A DNA stretch of 64,000 nt from Barrientosiimonas humi (lineage in GTDB: Bacteria; Actinomycetota; Actinomycetes; Actinomycetales; Dermatophilaceae). The stretch lies in the NCBI RefSeq assembly GCF_006716095.1, contig NZ_VFOK01000001.1, forward strand, positions 744,001-808,000, written 5' to 3'. The notes below the pieces were generated by a model. The model was not told where the DNA came from and searched no databases. It saw only the letters and a list, made by a program, of their open reading frames with translations. Below, in pieces: positions 36,241 to 46,458 of this stretch (within the stretch, counting starts at the first letter, position 1; each line of letters opens with the position of its first letter). The position numbers and the translations under genes were made by a program.

Positions 36241-36314
36241 CGGGGTATGGCGCAGCTTGGTAGCGCGTCCGCTTTGGGAGCGGAAGGCCGCCGGTTCGAA
36301 TCCGGCTACCCCGA
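36241..36314 (+). tRNA. tRNA-Pro (TGG anticodon)
   Basis: Acceptor CGGGGTA/TACCCCG, anticodon stem CCGCT with loop TTGGGAG carrying TGG, T-arm GCCGG-TTCGAAT-CCGGC, discriminator A. CCA is not fully encoded. Lies 43 nt after tRNA-Gly, so the two are probably co-transcribed. Confidence 0.95.
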
Positions 36315-36417
36315 CCGTTAGCATGGGCGCTCGTGCTGCGCCCGGACTGACGCGCGCGCAAGCCGCAAGATCCCCGCGATCCGAAGCATCGATCCCAAGC
36401 AATCTGGAGTGCAGGCA

Positions 36418-37818
36418 GTGAAGAGTGCCGTCGAGAACCTCAACCCGACCCGCGTCAAGCTGAGCGTCGAGGTCCCCTACGACGAGCTCAAGCCGAGCCT
36501 CGACGAGGCCTACGCCGCGATCGGCCAGCAGATCCAGATCCCCGGCTTCCGCAAGGGCAAGGTCCCGGCGCGGATCATCGACCAGCGCGTCGGCCGCGAG
36601 GCCGTGCTGCAGGAGGCCATCAACGAGGCGCTGCCGGAGTTCTTCGGCAAGGCCGTCGACGAGCACGACCTGCAGCCGCTCGGCCAGCCCGAGGTGGAGA
36701 TCACCGAGGTGCCCACCGACGAGAGCTCGGAGCTGAAGTTCACCGTCGAGGTCGACACCCGCCCCGAGATCACCCTGCCCGACTTCTCCGCCATCTCCGT
36801 CGAGGTCGACCCGCTCGAGGTCTCCGACGACGACGTCGAGGAGGGCCTGACGACCCTGCGCGAGCGTTTCGGCACCCTCGTCGGCGTCGAGCGCCCGGCC
36901 GCCCAGGGCGACTTCGTCTCCATCGACCTGACCGCCAAGGTCGGCGACCAGGAGGTCGACTCGGTCAACGGCGTGTCCTACGAGGTCGGCAGCGGCAACA
37001 TGCTCCCCGGCATGGACGAGGCCATCGAGGGCCTGTCGGCCGGCGAGAGCAAGGAGTTCACCGCTCCGCTGGCCGGTGGCGACTTCGAGGGCCAGGACGC
37101 CGACTGCGTCGTCACGGTCGTCTCCGTCAAGGAGCGTCAGCTGCCCGAGCTCGACGACGACTTCGCCCAGCTGGCCTCCGAGCACGACACCATCGACGAG
37201 CTCAAGACCGAGGTGCGCGAGCAGGTCGAGCAGCGCAAGAAGTTCGAGCAGGGCATCCAGGCTCGCGACAAGGTGCTCGACCAGCTGCTCGACACCGTCG
37301 AGATCGGCGTGCCCGAGTCGATCGTCAAGGCCGAGGTCGACTCCCACCTCGAGGGCGAGAACCGCATGGACGACGACGAGCACCGCGGCGAGGTCGACGA
37401 GAGCACCCGGCGTGCGCTGAAGACCCAGTTCCTGCTCGACGAGATCGTCAAGCGCGACGAGGTCCAGGTGTCGCAGGAGGAGCTCATCGAGTACCTCATC
37501 ATGAGCGCCCAGCAGTACGGCATGGACCCGAACCAGTTCGCCCAGGCCCTCGACAGCCAGGGCCAGGTGCCCGCCGTCATGGGTGAGGTCGCGCGGCGCA
37601 AGGCGCTGTCGACCGTGCTGGAGCAGGTCGCCGTGACCGACACCAACGGCCAGACCGTCGACCTCGGCGAGCTCGACGTCGAGGACGAGGCCGACGACGA
37701 CGTCGCCGACGACGAGGCTCAGCCGGCCGACGACGACGCCGCGACCGCCGAGGCGACCGACGCCGACGCCACCGCCGGTGACGACGACGCGACCGACGCG
37801 GAGACGACCAAGGCCTGA
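36418..37818 (+). CDS. tig: Trigger factor
   Basis: Ribosome-bound chaperone and peptidyl-prolyl isomerase of 466 residues. N-terminal ribosome-binding domain with the signature GFRKGKVPARIID (~residues 42-54), central FKBP-type PPIase domain (QGDFVSIDLTAKV ... MLPGMDEAIEGLSAGE), then the helical chaperone arms. The last ~45 residues are an Asp/Glu/Ala/Thr-rich acidic tail. GTG 36418 has GGAG 8 nt upstream; GTG 36409 overlaps that RBS and is rejected. A TAGCAT hexamer at 36319-36324 may be its -10. It precedes clpP1-clpP2-clpX, as in most bacteria. Confidence 0.96.
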   Translation: MKSAVENLNPTRVKLSVEVPYDELKPSLDEAYAAIGQQIQIPGFRKGKVPARIIDQRVGREAVLQEAINEALPEFFGKAVDEHDLQPLGQPEVEITEVPTDESSELKFTVEVDTRPEITLPDFSAISVEVDPLEVSDDDVEEGLTTLRERFGTLVGVERPAAQGDFVSIDLTAKVGDQEVDSVNGVSYEVGSGNMLPGMDEAIEGLSAGESKEFTAPLAGGDFEGQDADCVVTVVSVKERQLPELDDDFAQLASEHDTIDELKTEVREQVEQRKKFEQGIQARDKVLDQLLDTVEIGVPESIVKAEVDSHLEGENRMDDDEHRGEVDESTRRALKTQFLLDEIVKRDEVQVSQEELIEYLIMSAQQYGMDPNQFAQALDSQGQVPAVMGEVARRKALSTVLEQVAVTDTNGQTVDLGELDVEDEADDDVADDEAQPADDDAATAEATDADATAGDDDATDAETTKA

Positions 37819-37837
37819 CCCCGAGCAGGCGAGACGT

Positions 37838-37870
37838 AAGGCCCCGGTGCGCACGGCGTACCGGGGCCTT
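37838..37870 (+). terminator. Terminator after tig
   Basis: Perfect 11-bp stem AAGGCCCCGGT/ACCGGGGCCTT with an 11-nt loop, 20 nt past the tig stop, ending in CTT. It separates tig from clpP1, which has its own regulated promoter. Confidence 0.75.
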
Positions 37871-37904
37871 CGCACGTGCCGACGCCCTCCGGTCGACCGC
37901 GCGA

Positions 37905-37920
37905 TTGCGCCGTGGGCGAA
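37905..37920. promoter_or_regulatory. Candidate ClgR box upstream of clpP1
   Basis: Read on the minus strand the core CGCCCACGGCG matches the corynebacterial ClgR core CGCYNANRGCG (from memory) at every position. It lies 104 bp before the clpP1 start and ~40 bp before the putative -10. ClgR is the known activator of clpP1P2 in actinobacteria. The clgR gene is not in the window. Confidence 0.65.
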
Positions 37921-37960
37921 CACCGCCCGGGGCCGGGAGTTTCGCGCGCAGCCGTGACGT

Positions 37961-37966
37961 TAGGGT
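37961..37966 (+). promoter_or_regulatory. -10 box of the clpP1-clpP2 promoter
   Basis: TAGGGT, with GTTTCG at 37939-37944 as a 16-bp-spaced -35, gives a ~50-nt leader to clpP1. Confidence 0.45.
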
Positions 37967-38023
37967 CCGGTGAAGAGGTCACCTGAGCCGCCAGGGACGG
38001 CGGCACGAGGAGATGGAGACGCA

Positions 38024-38647
38024 GTGACATCGATGGAGACCCAGCGCCCGGTCGCGGGGCTGGACGACCAGATCTACAACCGCCTGCTCAAGGAACGCAT
38101 CATCTTCCTGGGCTCCGACGTGCGCGACGACAACGCCAACGCGATCTGCGCGCAGCTGCTTCTCCTGGCGGCGGAGGACCCCGAGAAGGACATCTGGCTC
38201 TACATCAACAGCCCGGGCGGATCGGTCACCGCCGGCATGGCGATCTTCGACACGATGCAGTGGGTGCCCAACGACGTGGCGACCGTGGCCATGGGTCTCG
38301 CGGCCAGCATGGGCCAGTTCCTGCTGTCGGCCGGTGCCCCCGGCAAGCGCTACGCCACGCCGCACGCGCGGATCATGATGCACCAGCCGCTGGGTGGCAT
38401 CCAGGGCACGGCGTCCGACGTCAAGACCCAGGCCGAGCAGCTGCTGTTCATCAAGAAGCAGATGGCCGAGCTCATCGCCGAGCACACGGGTCAGTCGATC
38501 GAGCAGATCGAGGCCGACTCCGACCGTGACCGGTGGTTCAGCGCGACCGAGGCCAAGGAGTACGGCTTCGTCGACCACGTCTTCGAGCGCTCCACCGACC
38601 GCACCGACGCCACCGACGACGTCGACGCCGACGACGTCCGCAAGTGA
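38024..38647 (+). CDS. clpP1: ATP-dependent Clp protease proteolytic subunit 1
   Basis: 207-residue serine peptidase forming one heptameric ring of the actinobacterial ClpP1P2 tetradecamer. Catalytic triad: Ser95 in GLAASMGQ, His120 in MMHQPLGG, Asp ~165 in [23 protein letters not shown] is the oxyanion/handle region. GTG 38024 has GGAG 5 nt upstream; ATG 38033 is an alternative. Co-transcribed with clpP2 (8-bp gap). The acidic C-terminal tail ([13 protein letters not shown]) is longer than usual. Confidence 0.96.
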   Translation: MTSMETQRPVAGLDDQIYNRLLKERIIFLGSDVRDDNANAICAQLLLLAAEDPEKDIWLYINSPGGSVTAGMAIFDTMQWVPNDVATVAMGLAASMGQFLLSAGAPGKRYATPHARIMMHQPLGGIQGTASDVKTQAEQLLFIKKQMAELIAEHTGQSIEQIEADSDRDRWFSATEAKEYGFVDHVFERSTDRTDATDDVDADDVRK

Positions 38648-38655
38648 GGAACGAC

Positions 38656-39315
38656 ATGACCAACCTGTACGACCACGCCGAAGGTCGCTATCGCGGCCCG
38701 CAGCCGACGAGTCGCTACATCCTCCCGCAGTTCGAGGAGCGCACCTCCTACGGCATGAAGCGGACCGACCCCTACACCAAGCTGTTCGAGGACCGGATCA
38801 TCTTCCTCGGGGTGCAGGTCGACGACGCCTCGGCCGACGACATCATCGCCCAGCTGATCGTGCTGGAGAGCCAGGACCCCGACCGCGACATCCTGATGTA
38901 CATCAACAGCCCGGGCGGTTCGTTCACGGCGCTGACCGCGATCTACGACACCATGCAGTACATCCGCCCCGACGTGCAGACGTTCGTCGTCGGGCAGGCC
39001 GCCTCCGCGGCCGCGGTGCTGCTCGGTGCCGGCGCGCCCGGCAAGCGGTTCGCCCTGCCGAACTCGCGCATCCTCATCCACCAGCCGGCGATGGAGGGTG
39101 CGGGCGGTCAGGCGTCCGACGTCGAGATCCAGGCCAACGAGATCTTCCGCATGCGCGAGTGGCTCGAGGAGACCCTGGCTCAGCACACCGGCCGCACCAA
39201 GGAGCAGGTCGAGCAGGACATCGAGCGAGACAAGATCCTCACGGCCGAGCAGGCCAAGGAGTACGGCCTCGTCGACCAGGTGCTCACCAGCCGCAAGGCA
39301 TCCTTCGAGGACTGA
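38656..39315 (+). CDS. clpP2: ATP-dependent Clp protease proteolytic subunit 2
   Basis: 219 residues. Ser in [11 protein letters not shown], His in [10 protein letters not shown], Asp in VEQDIERD. The N-terminal extension with [18 protein letters not shown] is typical of ClpP2, the ring that docks the ATPase. ATG 38656 has GAGGA 5 nt upstream. Directly follows clpP1 in one operon. Confidence 0.96.
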   Translation: MTNLYDHAEGRYRGPQPTSRYILPQFEERTSYGMKRTDPYTKLFEDRIIFLGVQVDDASADDIIAQLIVLESQDPDRDILMYINSPGGSFTALTAIYDTMQYIRPDVQTFVVGQAASAAAVLLGAGAPGKRFALPNSRILIHQPAMEGAGGQASDVEIQANEIFRMREWLEETLAQHTGRTKEQVEQDIERDKILTAEQAKEYGLVDQVLTSRKASFED

Positions 39316-39316
39316 T

Positions 39317-39331
39317 TCCGCTCGTAGCGGA
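39317..39331. promoter_or_regulatory. Second candidate ClgR-type box, between clpP2 and clpX
   Basis: Perfect palindrome TCCGCT-CGT-AGCGGA. The core CGCTCGTAGCG differs from CGCYNANRGCG at one position. It starts 2 nt past the clpP2 stop and 169 bp before clpX. Confidence 0.4.
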
Positions 39332-39383
39332 CACGCCTGGCGCGGCGTGGAGCACGCCGGGTGTGATGGGTTTCAATGGGAGT

Positions 39384-39406
39384 CCGGTCGCTCTCGTGGC
39401 GACCGG
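39384..39406 (+). terminator. Hairpin between clpP2 and clpX
   Basis: 8-bp stem CCGGTCGC/GCGACCGG with a 7-nt loop and a following CTTCCCC. Could end the clpP1P2 transcript or attenuate read-through into clpX. Confidence 0.45.
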
Positions 39407-39499
39407 GCTTCCCCACATCGGGGTAGCAGCCAGCCAGGCAGCACGAGCAAGCACAGCACGAGCACGGCACCACACTCGTACTTCAGGAGGACGACGCAC

Positions 39500-40783
39500 A
39501 TGTCACGCATCGGAGACGGCGGCGACCTGCTGAAGTGCTCCTTCTGCGGCAAGTCGCAGAAGCAGGTCAAGAAGCTCATCGCCGGCCCCGGGGTCTACAT
39601 CTGCGACGAGTGCATCGACCTGTGCAACGAGATCATCGAGGAGGAGCTCGCCGAGTCCTCCGAGCTGGGGCTGGACCACCTGCCCAAGCCGCGCGAGATC
39701 TACGAGTTCCTCGAGCAGTACGTCGTCGGCCAGGACATCGCCAAGCGCGCCCTGGCCGTGGCGGTCTACAACCACTACAAGCGCATCCAGGCCGCCGAGA
39801 AGCCGGCGAAGAAGGATGCCGAGTCGATCGAGATCGCCAAGTCCAACATCCTGCTGATCGGCCCCACCGGCTGCGGCAAGACCTACCTGGCGCAGACGCT
39901 GGCGAAGATGCTCAACGTGCCGTTCGCGATCGCCGACGCCACCGCGCTCACCGAGGCCGGCTATGTCGGTGAGGACGTCGAGAACATCCTGCTCAAGCTG
40001 ATCCAGGCGGCCGACTTCGACGTGAAGAAGGCCGAGACCGGGATCATCTACATCGACGAGATCGACAAGGTCGCCCGCAAGAGCGAGAACCCCTCGATCA
40101 CCCGCGACGTGTCCGGCGAGGGCGTGCAGCAGGCGCTGCTGAAGATCCTCGAGGGCACCACGGCGTCGGTGCCGCCGCAGGGCGGGCGCAAGCACCCGCA
40201 CCAGGAGTTCATCCAGATCGACACCACCAACGTGCTGTTCATCGTGGGTGGCGCGTTCGCGGGTCTGGAGAAGCTCATCGAGCAGCGCTCCGGCAAGCAG
40301 GGTCTGGGCTTCGGCTCCGAGCTGCGCGCGGCCAAGGAGGCCGCCGAGCACTTCGACGACGTGCTGCCCGAGGACCTGATGAAGTTCGGGCTGATCCCCG
40401 AGTTCATCGGCCGGCTCCCGGTCATCACGACCGTCGCGCCGCTCGACCGCGAGGGCCTGGTCTCGATCCTCACCGAGCCGCGCAACGCCCTGGTCAAGCA
40501 GTACGAGAAGATGTTCGAGATCGACGGCGTCGAGCTGGAGTTCACCGAGGACGCCGTCGGCGCCGTCGCCGAGCAGGCGATGCTGCGCGGCACCGGCGCC
40601 CGCGGCCTGCGCGCGATCATGGAGGAGGTCCTCCTCCCGGTGATGTTCGACGTCCCGAGCGACGACGACATCGCCCGCGTGGTCGTGACCCGCGAGGTCG
40701 TGCTCGACAACGTCAACCCCACGATCGTGCGCCGCGAGCAGCCGCAGGCCCGGAAGCGTACGCAGCGCAAGGAATCCGCCTGA
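39500..40783 (+). CDS. clpX: ATP-dependent Clp protease ATP-binding subunit ClpX
   Basis: AAA+ unfoldase of 427 residues feeding substrates into ClpP1P2. N-terminal zinc-binding domain with Cys13, Cys16, Cys35 and Cys38; Walker A GPTGCGKT at 121-128; Walker [32 protein letters not shown] sensor region; ClpP-docking IGF-like loop region around [11 protein letters not shown] 39500 has AGGAGG 9 nt upstream. The 184-bp leader after clpP2 holds a palindrome, a hairpin and short AGCACGAGCA repeats, so it may have its own promoter. Confidence 0.97.
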   Translation: MSRIGDGGDLLKCSFCGKSQKQVKKLIAGPGVYICDECIDLCNEIIEEELAESSELGLDHLPKPREIYEFLEQYVVGQDIAKRALAVAVYNHYKRIQAAEKPAKKDAESIEIAKSNILLIGPTGCGKTYLAQTLAKMLNVPFAIADATALTEAGYVGEDVENILLKLIQAADFDVKKAETGIIYIDEIDKVARKSENPSITRDVSGEGVQQALLKILEGTTASVPPQGGRKHPHQEFIQIDTTNVLFIVGGAFAGLEKLIEQRSGKQGLGFGSELRAAKEAAEHFDDVLPEDLMKFGLIPEFIGRLPVITTVAPLDREGLVSILTEPRNALVKQYEKMFEIDGVELEFTEDAVGAVAEQAMLRGTGARGLRAIMEEVLLPVMFDVPSDDDIARVVVTREVVLDNVNPTIVRREQPQARKRTQRKESA

Positions 40784-40790
40784 CCCCAGG

Positions 40791-40905
40791 TGGTCGAAAC
40801 GGGCTTCCCCAGCTGGTCGAGCGTCGCCCTGAGTAGCGCGAGGGACGAGACACCCCCAAGGTGGTCGAGTAGGCCGGAGCGAAGCGGAGGCCGTATCGAG
40901 ACCCG
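40791..40905. repeat. Inverted-orientation copies of the GGTCGAG...CGAGACC element
   Basis: At 40862-40904 a 43-bp unit runs from GGTGGTCGAGTAGGCCGGAG to GGCCGTATCGAGACC; it is the reverse complement type of the 59-bp array downstream. A degenerate relative lies at 40811-40857. These fill the sequence right after clpX. Confidence 0.7.
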
Positions 40906-41026
40906 TCGGCTCGCTCTGTGGTCACCGAACGGCGCCTGGAAGCGGTGAGCGGGTGCCTGGTTGGCCGGCCTGGCGGCTCGCGGTGGTGACGTTCCTGACA
41001 GAGCCTGACGTTGTTGACACGGACTG

Positions 41027-41076
41027 GCGTTGTTGACAGACGTGCGTGCTGTAGCAGCACTTTGTGTCAACAACGC
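41027..41076. repeat. Nested inverted repeat (12-bp arms with an inner 6-bp hairpin)
   Basis: Outer arms GCGTTGTTGACA (41027-41038) and TGTCAACAACGC (41065-41076) pair perfectly. Inside, GTGCTG-TAG-CAGCAC at 41046-41060 forms a second hairpin. A further copy of CGTTGTTGACA is at 41009-41019. No gene is seen here. Confidence 0.75.
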
Positions 41077-41221
41077 GGGGTCGTGTCGAGATCGTGGGGT
41101 CGTGTCAGGACCGTCCCCGTCCGCGACCACTCTGGTGCCGTACGCCGTCGGCGACTCGCGAATCCGACGTCACTACAGGCGTACTCACGCCTCCCGGCGC
41201 CTTTCGGTCACCACGAGCAGG

Positions 41222-41612
41222 TCACCTGGTCTCGATACGGCCTCGCCCAGCGGCTCGCCCTACTCGACCACCGTGGTGGGTGACCTGGTCTCGATACGGC
41301 CTGCGCTAGCGCTCCGGCCTACTCGACCAGCGTGGTGGGTGACCTGGTCTCGATACGGCCTGCGCTAGCGCTCCGGCCTACTCGACCAGCGTGGTGGGTG
41401 ACCTGGTCTCGATACGGCCTGCGCTAGCGCTCCGGCCTACTCGACCAGCGTGGTGGGTGACTTGGTCTCGATACGGCCTCCACTAGCGCTCCGGCCTACT
41501 CGACCAGCGTGGTGGGTGACTTGGCCTCGATACGGCCTGCGCTAGCGCTCCGCCCTACTCGACCAGCGTGGTTGGGTGACCTGGTCTCGATGCCGCCTCC
41601 GCTAGCGCTCGA
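41222..41612. repeat. 59-bp tandem repeat array, about 6.6 copies
   Basis: TCTCGATACGG-type units begin at 41230, 41289, 41348, 41407, 41466, 41525 and 41585; the period is 59 bp (60 for the last step). Copies 2-4 are identical and outer copies diverge. Each unit is roughly palindromic (GGTCTCGAT...ACTCGACC) around GCGCTAGCGC. The final partial copy runs into the 3' end of the next gene and provides its TAG stop. Together with the elements above it fills an ~818-bp gap with no convincing gene. Confidence 0.92.
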
Positions 41613-42168
41613 CCGCCTTGGGGGCGGGGGTCTCTGGGGGTGGGTCGGCGCGGACCAGGCGGGGGAGGGCCAGGGTCGTGGCGGCGACGGCGGCGAGGCC
41701 GAGGACGGTGAACGCCTCCAGCCGCAGGTCGCCGACGGCAAGGCCGCGGGTGAGCAGCCAGACGGCGGCGGGGGTGATCGCGACCAGGGCTACCCGGCGC
41801 ACGTAGCGCCGCAGCACCACCGGCGCCGGCGGCGGGCCGTCGGGAGCGGCGTTGAGCAGCGCCTGCACCGCGAAGATCACCAGCAGCGCGCACGCCGCCG
41901 GGATGCTCCAGGCGCTCAGCGGGTCGGGCTGGGCGAACCACCAGACCAGGGGCGAGGCCGGCACCAGCAGCTGCGCGGGCATGCTGGCGGGCAGCACCAG
42001 GACCACACCGAACAGGGCGAGCCAGGCGAGGGCGTACCACGAGGGGGAGCCGGCCACGGTGAGCAGGACCAGGAAGACGGTGCCGGCCAGCAGCAGCCAG
42101 ACCTCGAGCAGCAGCGCGCTCCGGTGGGCGGTGCGCAGCCGGTCAGCGACCTGCTCGGCCCACCTCAT
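41602..42168 (-). CDS. Membrane protein of unknown function, last gene of the MoxR/DUF58 operon
   Basis: 188 residues with about five to six hydrophobic segments (LLLEVWLLLAGTVFLVLLTVAG, ALAWLALFGVVLVLP, AACALLVIFAVQALL and others) and a Pro-rich end (PPPETPAPKAVER). No domain recognised. ATG overlaps the DUF58 stop (ATGA). Its stop codon lies inside the last partial copy of the 59-bp repeat, so the array may have trimmed or replaced the original 3' end. Confidence 0.75.
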   Translation of the reverse strand: MRWAEQVADRLRTAHRSALLLEVWLLLAGTVFLVLLTVAGSPSWYALAWLALFGVVLVLPASMPAQLLVPASPLVWWFAQPDPLSAWSIPAACALLVIFAVQALLNAAPDGPPPAPVVLRRYVRRVALVAITPAAVWLLTRGLAVGDLRLEAFTVLGLAAVAATTLALPRLVRADPPPETPAPKAVER

Positions 42169-43507
42169 CGGGCCCTCACCCGCGGGCGGGGACGGGCGCT
42201 TAGCTGGCGCAGCACCTGGTCGAGCGAGCCGGGTCCGCGCCACGGCACGACGGGCAGCCCGAGGCGGCGGATCCGGTCGATCTCCAGCCCGCGCTCCAGC
42301 TGCCGCAGCCGCCAGGCGAGACCGACCAGCGGGTCGTCGGAGCGGCCGATGCGGGCGTCCGGAGGCAGGCAGTCGACCACGATCACGCTGTGCCCGTGCG
42401 CGGCCAGCCGCAGCACGAAGCCGGTGTGCTCCTCGTCGACGAGCGGCGTGAGCACGATGACGAGCGCGCCGGGGCCCGCGCGCAACGGACGCGGCCGGCG
42501 GGTACGTCTGCCGAGCCCGGCCACGTCGACGTGCACCCGGCTGAGCGTGTCCAGGATGCGGCGGTGCTGGCGCAGGCCCACCCCGAGCGCGACGTGCAGC
42601 GGGTCGGGTGCGTGCACGGTCAGCTCGACCCGTTCACCGCGGCGCAGCAGGTGCTGGGCCAGCGCCGCCGCGGCCCGCACGCCCCGGTCGAGCGAGCTGG
42701 CCGCGCCGTCGACGCCCTCGCTGGTGCCGACGTCGACCGAGGCGTCGAGCACGAGGTGGACCTCGGCGTCCTCCTCGGCATAGGTCGTGCGCACGTGCAG
42801 CTCACCGGTGCGCGCCGACACCGGCCAGTGGATGCGCCGCAGCCGGTCGCCCGCCTGGAACGGCCGTATGTCGGCGAACTCGCTCCCGTCGCCGCGGCGC
42901 CGACTGCGGTTCTGCCCGACGAGACCCTGGGGGTGCGGCGTCGTGGCGTCGAGGTCGAACAGCAGCGCACCGGGCGTCACCTGCAGGGTGGGCGGAGTCA
43001 CGTCGATGGGGCCGAATCGATAAGCGTTCCAAGGGGATACGGCGGTCACCGCGGTGCCACCGAGGCGCTGAGCGCCCCACCGCAGCGCGCGGACGGTGAT
43101 GTCCTGCCGCGCCGTGTCACCGTCCACCGGCGTGACGATCTCGCCGAACGGCGGGTCGGTGTCGAGGAACCGTCGGCCCTCGACGGTGGTGACCACCTGG
43201 TCGGCGTCGCCCACGTCGGTCAGCTCCATCGACCAGCGCGCCGACCCGCCCTCGTGCAGCACGGCCGGCTGCAGCTCGACGGTCAGCCGGGGCGCGCGCG
43301 TGGGGCGGGTGGCCAGCGACCACGCGAGCACGACGACGAACGGGGTGGCCAGCACGAGCAGGTCGACCCGACGGGTCAGGGCAGCGGCCGCGCCGGCCAG
43401 CACCGCCGTCGCCAGCGCCTGCAGCAGCGTCGGGGTCGGACGCCAGCGCTGGATCGCCGTGCGCGACGCCGTGACGTCACGCCGGTAGCCGAGCGGCCCC
43501 GTCTGGC

Positions 43508-43511
<4 letters not shown>
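42165..43511 (-). CDS. DUF58 domain-containing protein
   Basis: 448 residues. Two N-terminal transmembrane helices (LLQALATAVLAGAAAALT; LLVLATPFVVVLAWSLA), an Ig-like extracytoplasmic or beta region, then the DUF58 core GDGSEFADIRPFQAGDRLRRIHWPVSARTGELHVR (given here from ~residue 207) followed by a vWA-like fold (VHLVLDASVDVG). DUF58 proteins normally pair with MoxR ATPases and are thought to help assemble or activate membrane or secreted complexes. Overlaps both neighbours by 4 nt. Confidence 0.9.
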
Positions 43512-44484
<973 letters not shown>

Positions 44485-44488
<4 letters not shown>

Positions 44489-44973
44489 AGGTCCTCGATC
44501 CGGGTGAGCAGGGTGTGCAGGCGGTCGGGCGGGACGATCGGGGCGGGGTCGGCGCGCAGGTAGGCGGCCAGGTCGCCGGGCAGCGACGAGGGCTCGCGCC
44601 ACGACTCGGGGCCGGCGCGCTGCGCCACCGCACGGCGCAGCAGGTCCTGCACCTGGGCGGCGGCCGGCCGGCTCGGCGAGCCGTCCGTGGGCTGCTGGCC
44701 GGCCATCTCGACGAGCCGGCGGGTGCCCGTGACCTGCCACTCGGTGCGGGTGCGGGTGGGCGCGGGATGCCAACCGCGCCAGTCGGGCCGGGCGATCTCG
44801 TCGTCGCCGAGGTCGCCCAGCAGCCACACCAGCGCGAACAGCACGGTGAGCGACAGCAGCACGCCCGGCCACGACGGGGAGGTGTACAGCCACGCGAGCA
44901 GCGCGGTGAGCGCCACCCAGGTGACCAGCAGCGTGAGCACCCGGTTGCGCCACTGCATGCGCCGGGTGATCAC
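44485..44973 (-). CDS. Small membrane protein of the MoxR operon
   Basis: 162 residues. Two N-terminal transmembrane helices (VLTLLVTWVALTALLAWLY and PGVLLSLTVLFALVWLLG), then a soluble ~100-residue region (WHPAPTRTRTEWQVTGTRRLVEM ... LRADPAPIVPPDRLHTLLTRIEDL). No domain recognised; similar proteins sit at this place in actinobacterial MoxR/DUF58 operons. GTG start overlaps the DUF4129 stop; its own stop overlaps moxR. Confidence 0.75.
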
Positions 44974-45671
44974 GACGGCTCCCGCGCGGCGACGGGCAGA
45001 GTCGCGTGGACCCGGCGCAGGGCGACCTCGGCGCGCTCGCGGTCGGCGTCGTTGAGCGGGTGCTGCGAGAAGCGCGCCTCGCGGTAGAGCCCGGCGATCG
45101 TGCGCAGCGCGTCGGGGTCGACCGCGAGGTCGTCGAGCACGCGGACGGTCAGCTCCGACGAGGTCTCCGAGGGGCGCCGGGTCACCCCAGCCGCCGCGAC
45201 CGACTGCTGCAGGGTGACCCACGCGCGCACGATCGCCTCGCGCGGCTCGCCCTCGCGCAGCGCGGCGAAGTGGCTCGCGGCGTCGCGGTGCAGCTGCTCG
45301 GGCAGGCTGGGCGGGGGCTCCACCGGCGTCGACTCCGGCGCGCGACGGCGGCTGCGCAGCACCCGGACGACGGCTGCGGTCAGCAGGAGCAGCAGGAAGA
45401 CGGCGACGACGGCCACGACCCCGGTGAGCGCCATCCCCATCCAGGCCATCGGGGGCCCGGACGCCGCGGTCGGGCTGACCGACGCGGTCGGCGCCGTCGA
45501 GGTCGCGGGCGGCGGTTGCAGGGTCGCGCTCGGGAGCGCCCGGTCGCTGGAGGCCGGTTGCACGACGGGGGCTCCGTGCGTGGTCGCGAGCATCAGCGCG
45601 ACGATGACGAGCGCGGCGGCCGCGGCGACGACCGTGCTGCGCGTCGACACCCCGCGCAGCCGTTCCCCCAT
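44970..45671 (-). CDS. DUF4129 domain-containing membrane protein
   Basis: 233 residues. N-terminal transmembrane helix (VVAAAAALVIVALMLA), a Pro/Ser/Thr-rich outside segment, a second helix (MALTGVVAVVAVFLLLLLTAAVVRVL), then a cytoplasmic DUF4129 domain (REGEPREAIVRAWVTLQQSVAAAG ... ARFSQHPLNDADRERAEVALRRVHATL). DUF4129 is often fused to a TgpA transglutaminase; here it is separate. ATG 45671; first gene of the five-gene overlapping operon. Confidence 0.85.
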   Translation of the reverse strand: MGERLRGVSTRSTVVAAAAALVIVALMLATTHGAPVVQPASSDRALPSATLQPPPATSTAPTASVSPTAASGPPMAWMGMALTGVVAVVAVFLLLLLTAAVVRVLRSRRRAPESTPVEPPPSLPEQLHRDAASHFAALREGEPREAIVRAWVTLQQSVAAAGVTRRPSETSSELTVRVLDDLAVDPDALRTIAGLYREARFSQHPLNDADRERAEVALRRVHATLPVAAREPS

Positions 45672-45814
45672 GACGAGCGACTCTAACCGCGCGCGGCGGC
45701 CGAGGCGTGCAACTGCGCACCCCGCCACGGACCGGCCGCACCCGCAAGGGGGTGGTGCGTGGGGCGTACGTGCGGGTGGGATGTGGGGGCCCCACCCCAG
45801 ACACAGGAGGATTC

Positions 45815-46405
45815 GTGGACATCACCGAGGAGATCCAGCGCCAGCACGACGAGCAGCGGCACGCGTTCGCCCTGCTCGAGGAGTGGCCGCGCGACGACAC
45901 CGACGGCCTCGCCGCGGTGTGGGGGCGGCTGGCGATCCTGCTGGAGAACCACGCCGAGGCGGAGGAGCGCTACTTCTACCCGGAGCTGCTCAAGCTCGGC
46001 ACCGGTGCGGGCGATGCGCCCGACGTCGAGGAGGAGGCCGAGGACGCGGTCCACGACCACAACAACATCCGCAAGGCGATCCGGCGCGCGCGCCGGGCCA
46101 AGACCGGGTCGAAGGCGTGGTGGACGGCGGTGACCGACTGCAACGTCGCCAACAGCACGCACATGGCCGAGGAGGAGCGGCAGGACCTCGCCGACTTCCG
46201 GCAGCAGGCGAGCCTGGAGCTGCGGCACGAGATCGCGGTGAAGTTCCTGCGCTACGAGGCGATCAAGGGGGCGACTGGCGAGGCGCCGGTGGACAAGGAC
46301 CCCGAGGAGTTCATCGAGAAGCACAAGAAGAAGGGCCCGGTCGCCAAGGCGAAGAAGTCGGCCGGACGCCAGCGCAAGTCGGTGCAGGGGAGCGAGACGG
46401 AGTAG
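45815..46405 (+). CDS. Hemerythrin HHE-domain protein
   Basis: 196 residues. Four-helix HHE fold with probable iron ligands in EIQRQHDEQRH, LENHAEAEERYFYPELL, VHDHNNIRKAI and NSTHMAEEERQDLADF. These bind a di-iron centre and are used for O2, NO or redox sensing or storage; the exact role is unknown. The last ~40 residues are a Lys-rich tail (EKHKKKGPVAKAKKSAGRQRK). GTG 45815 is preceded by AGGAGG. Appears monocistronic with a following terminator. Confidence 0.87.
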   Translation: MDITEEIQRQHDEQRHAFALLEEWPRDDTDGLAAVWGRLAILLENHAEAEERYFYPELLKLGTGAGDAPDVEEEAEDAVHDHNNIRKAIRRARRAKTGSKAWWTAVTDCNVANSTHMAEEERQDLADFRQQASLELRHEIAVKFLRYEAIKGATGEAPVDKDPEEFIEKHKKKGPVAKAKKSAGRQRKSVQGSETE

Positions 46406-46458
46406 TCGCCCGGCACGGTCCACCCGCCCGGCATCGAACGACGGCGGCACAGGTCGTA

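Noticed and set aside
35939-36361. N-terminal extension of the antitoxin-like gene
   Set aside because: It would read antisense through tRNA-Gly and tRNA-Pro; the ATG at 35938 has a good RBS.
41011-41368. Short plus-strand frames in the repeat region after clpX
   Set aside because: Their peptides only mirror the tandem repeats, start without RBS and overlap in several frames.
41222-41612. Possible CRISPR array
   Set aside because: The whole 59-bp unit repeats with no unique spacers, units are palindromic, and no cas genes are present.
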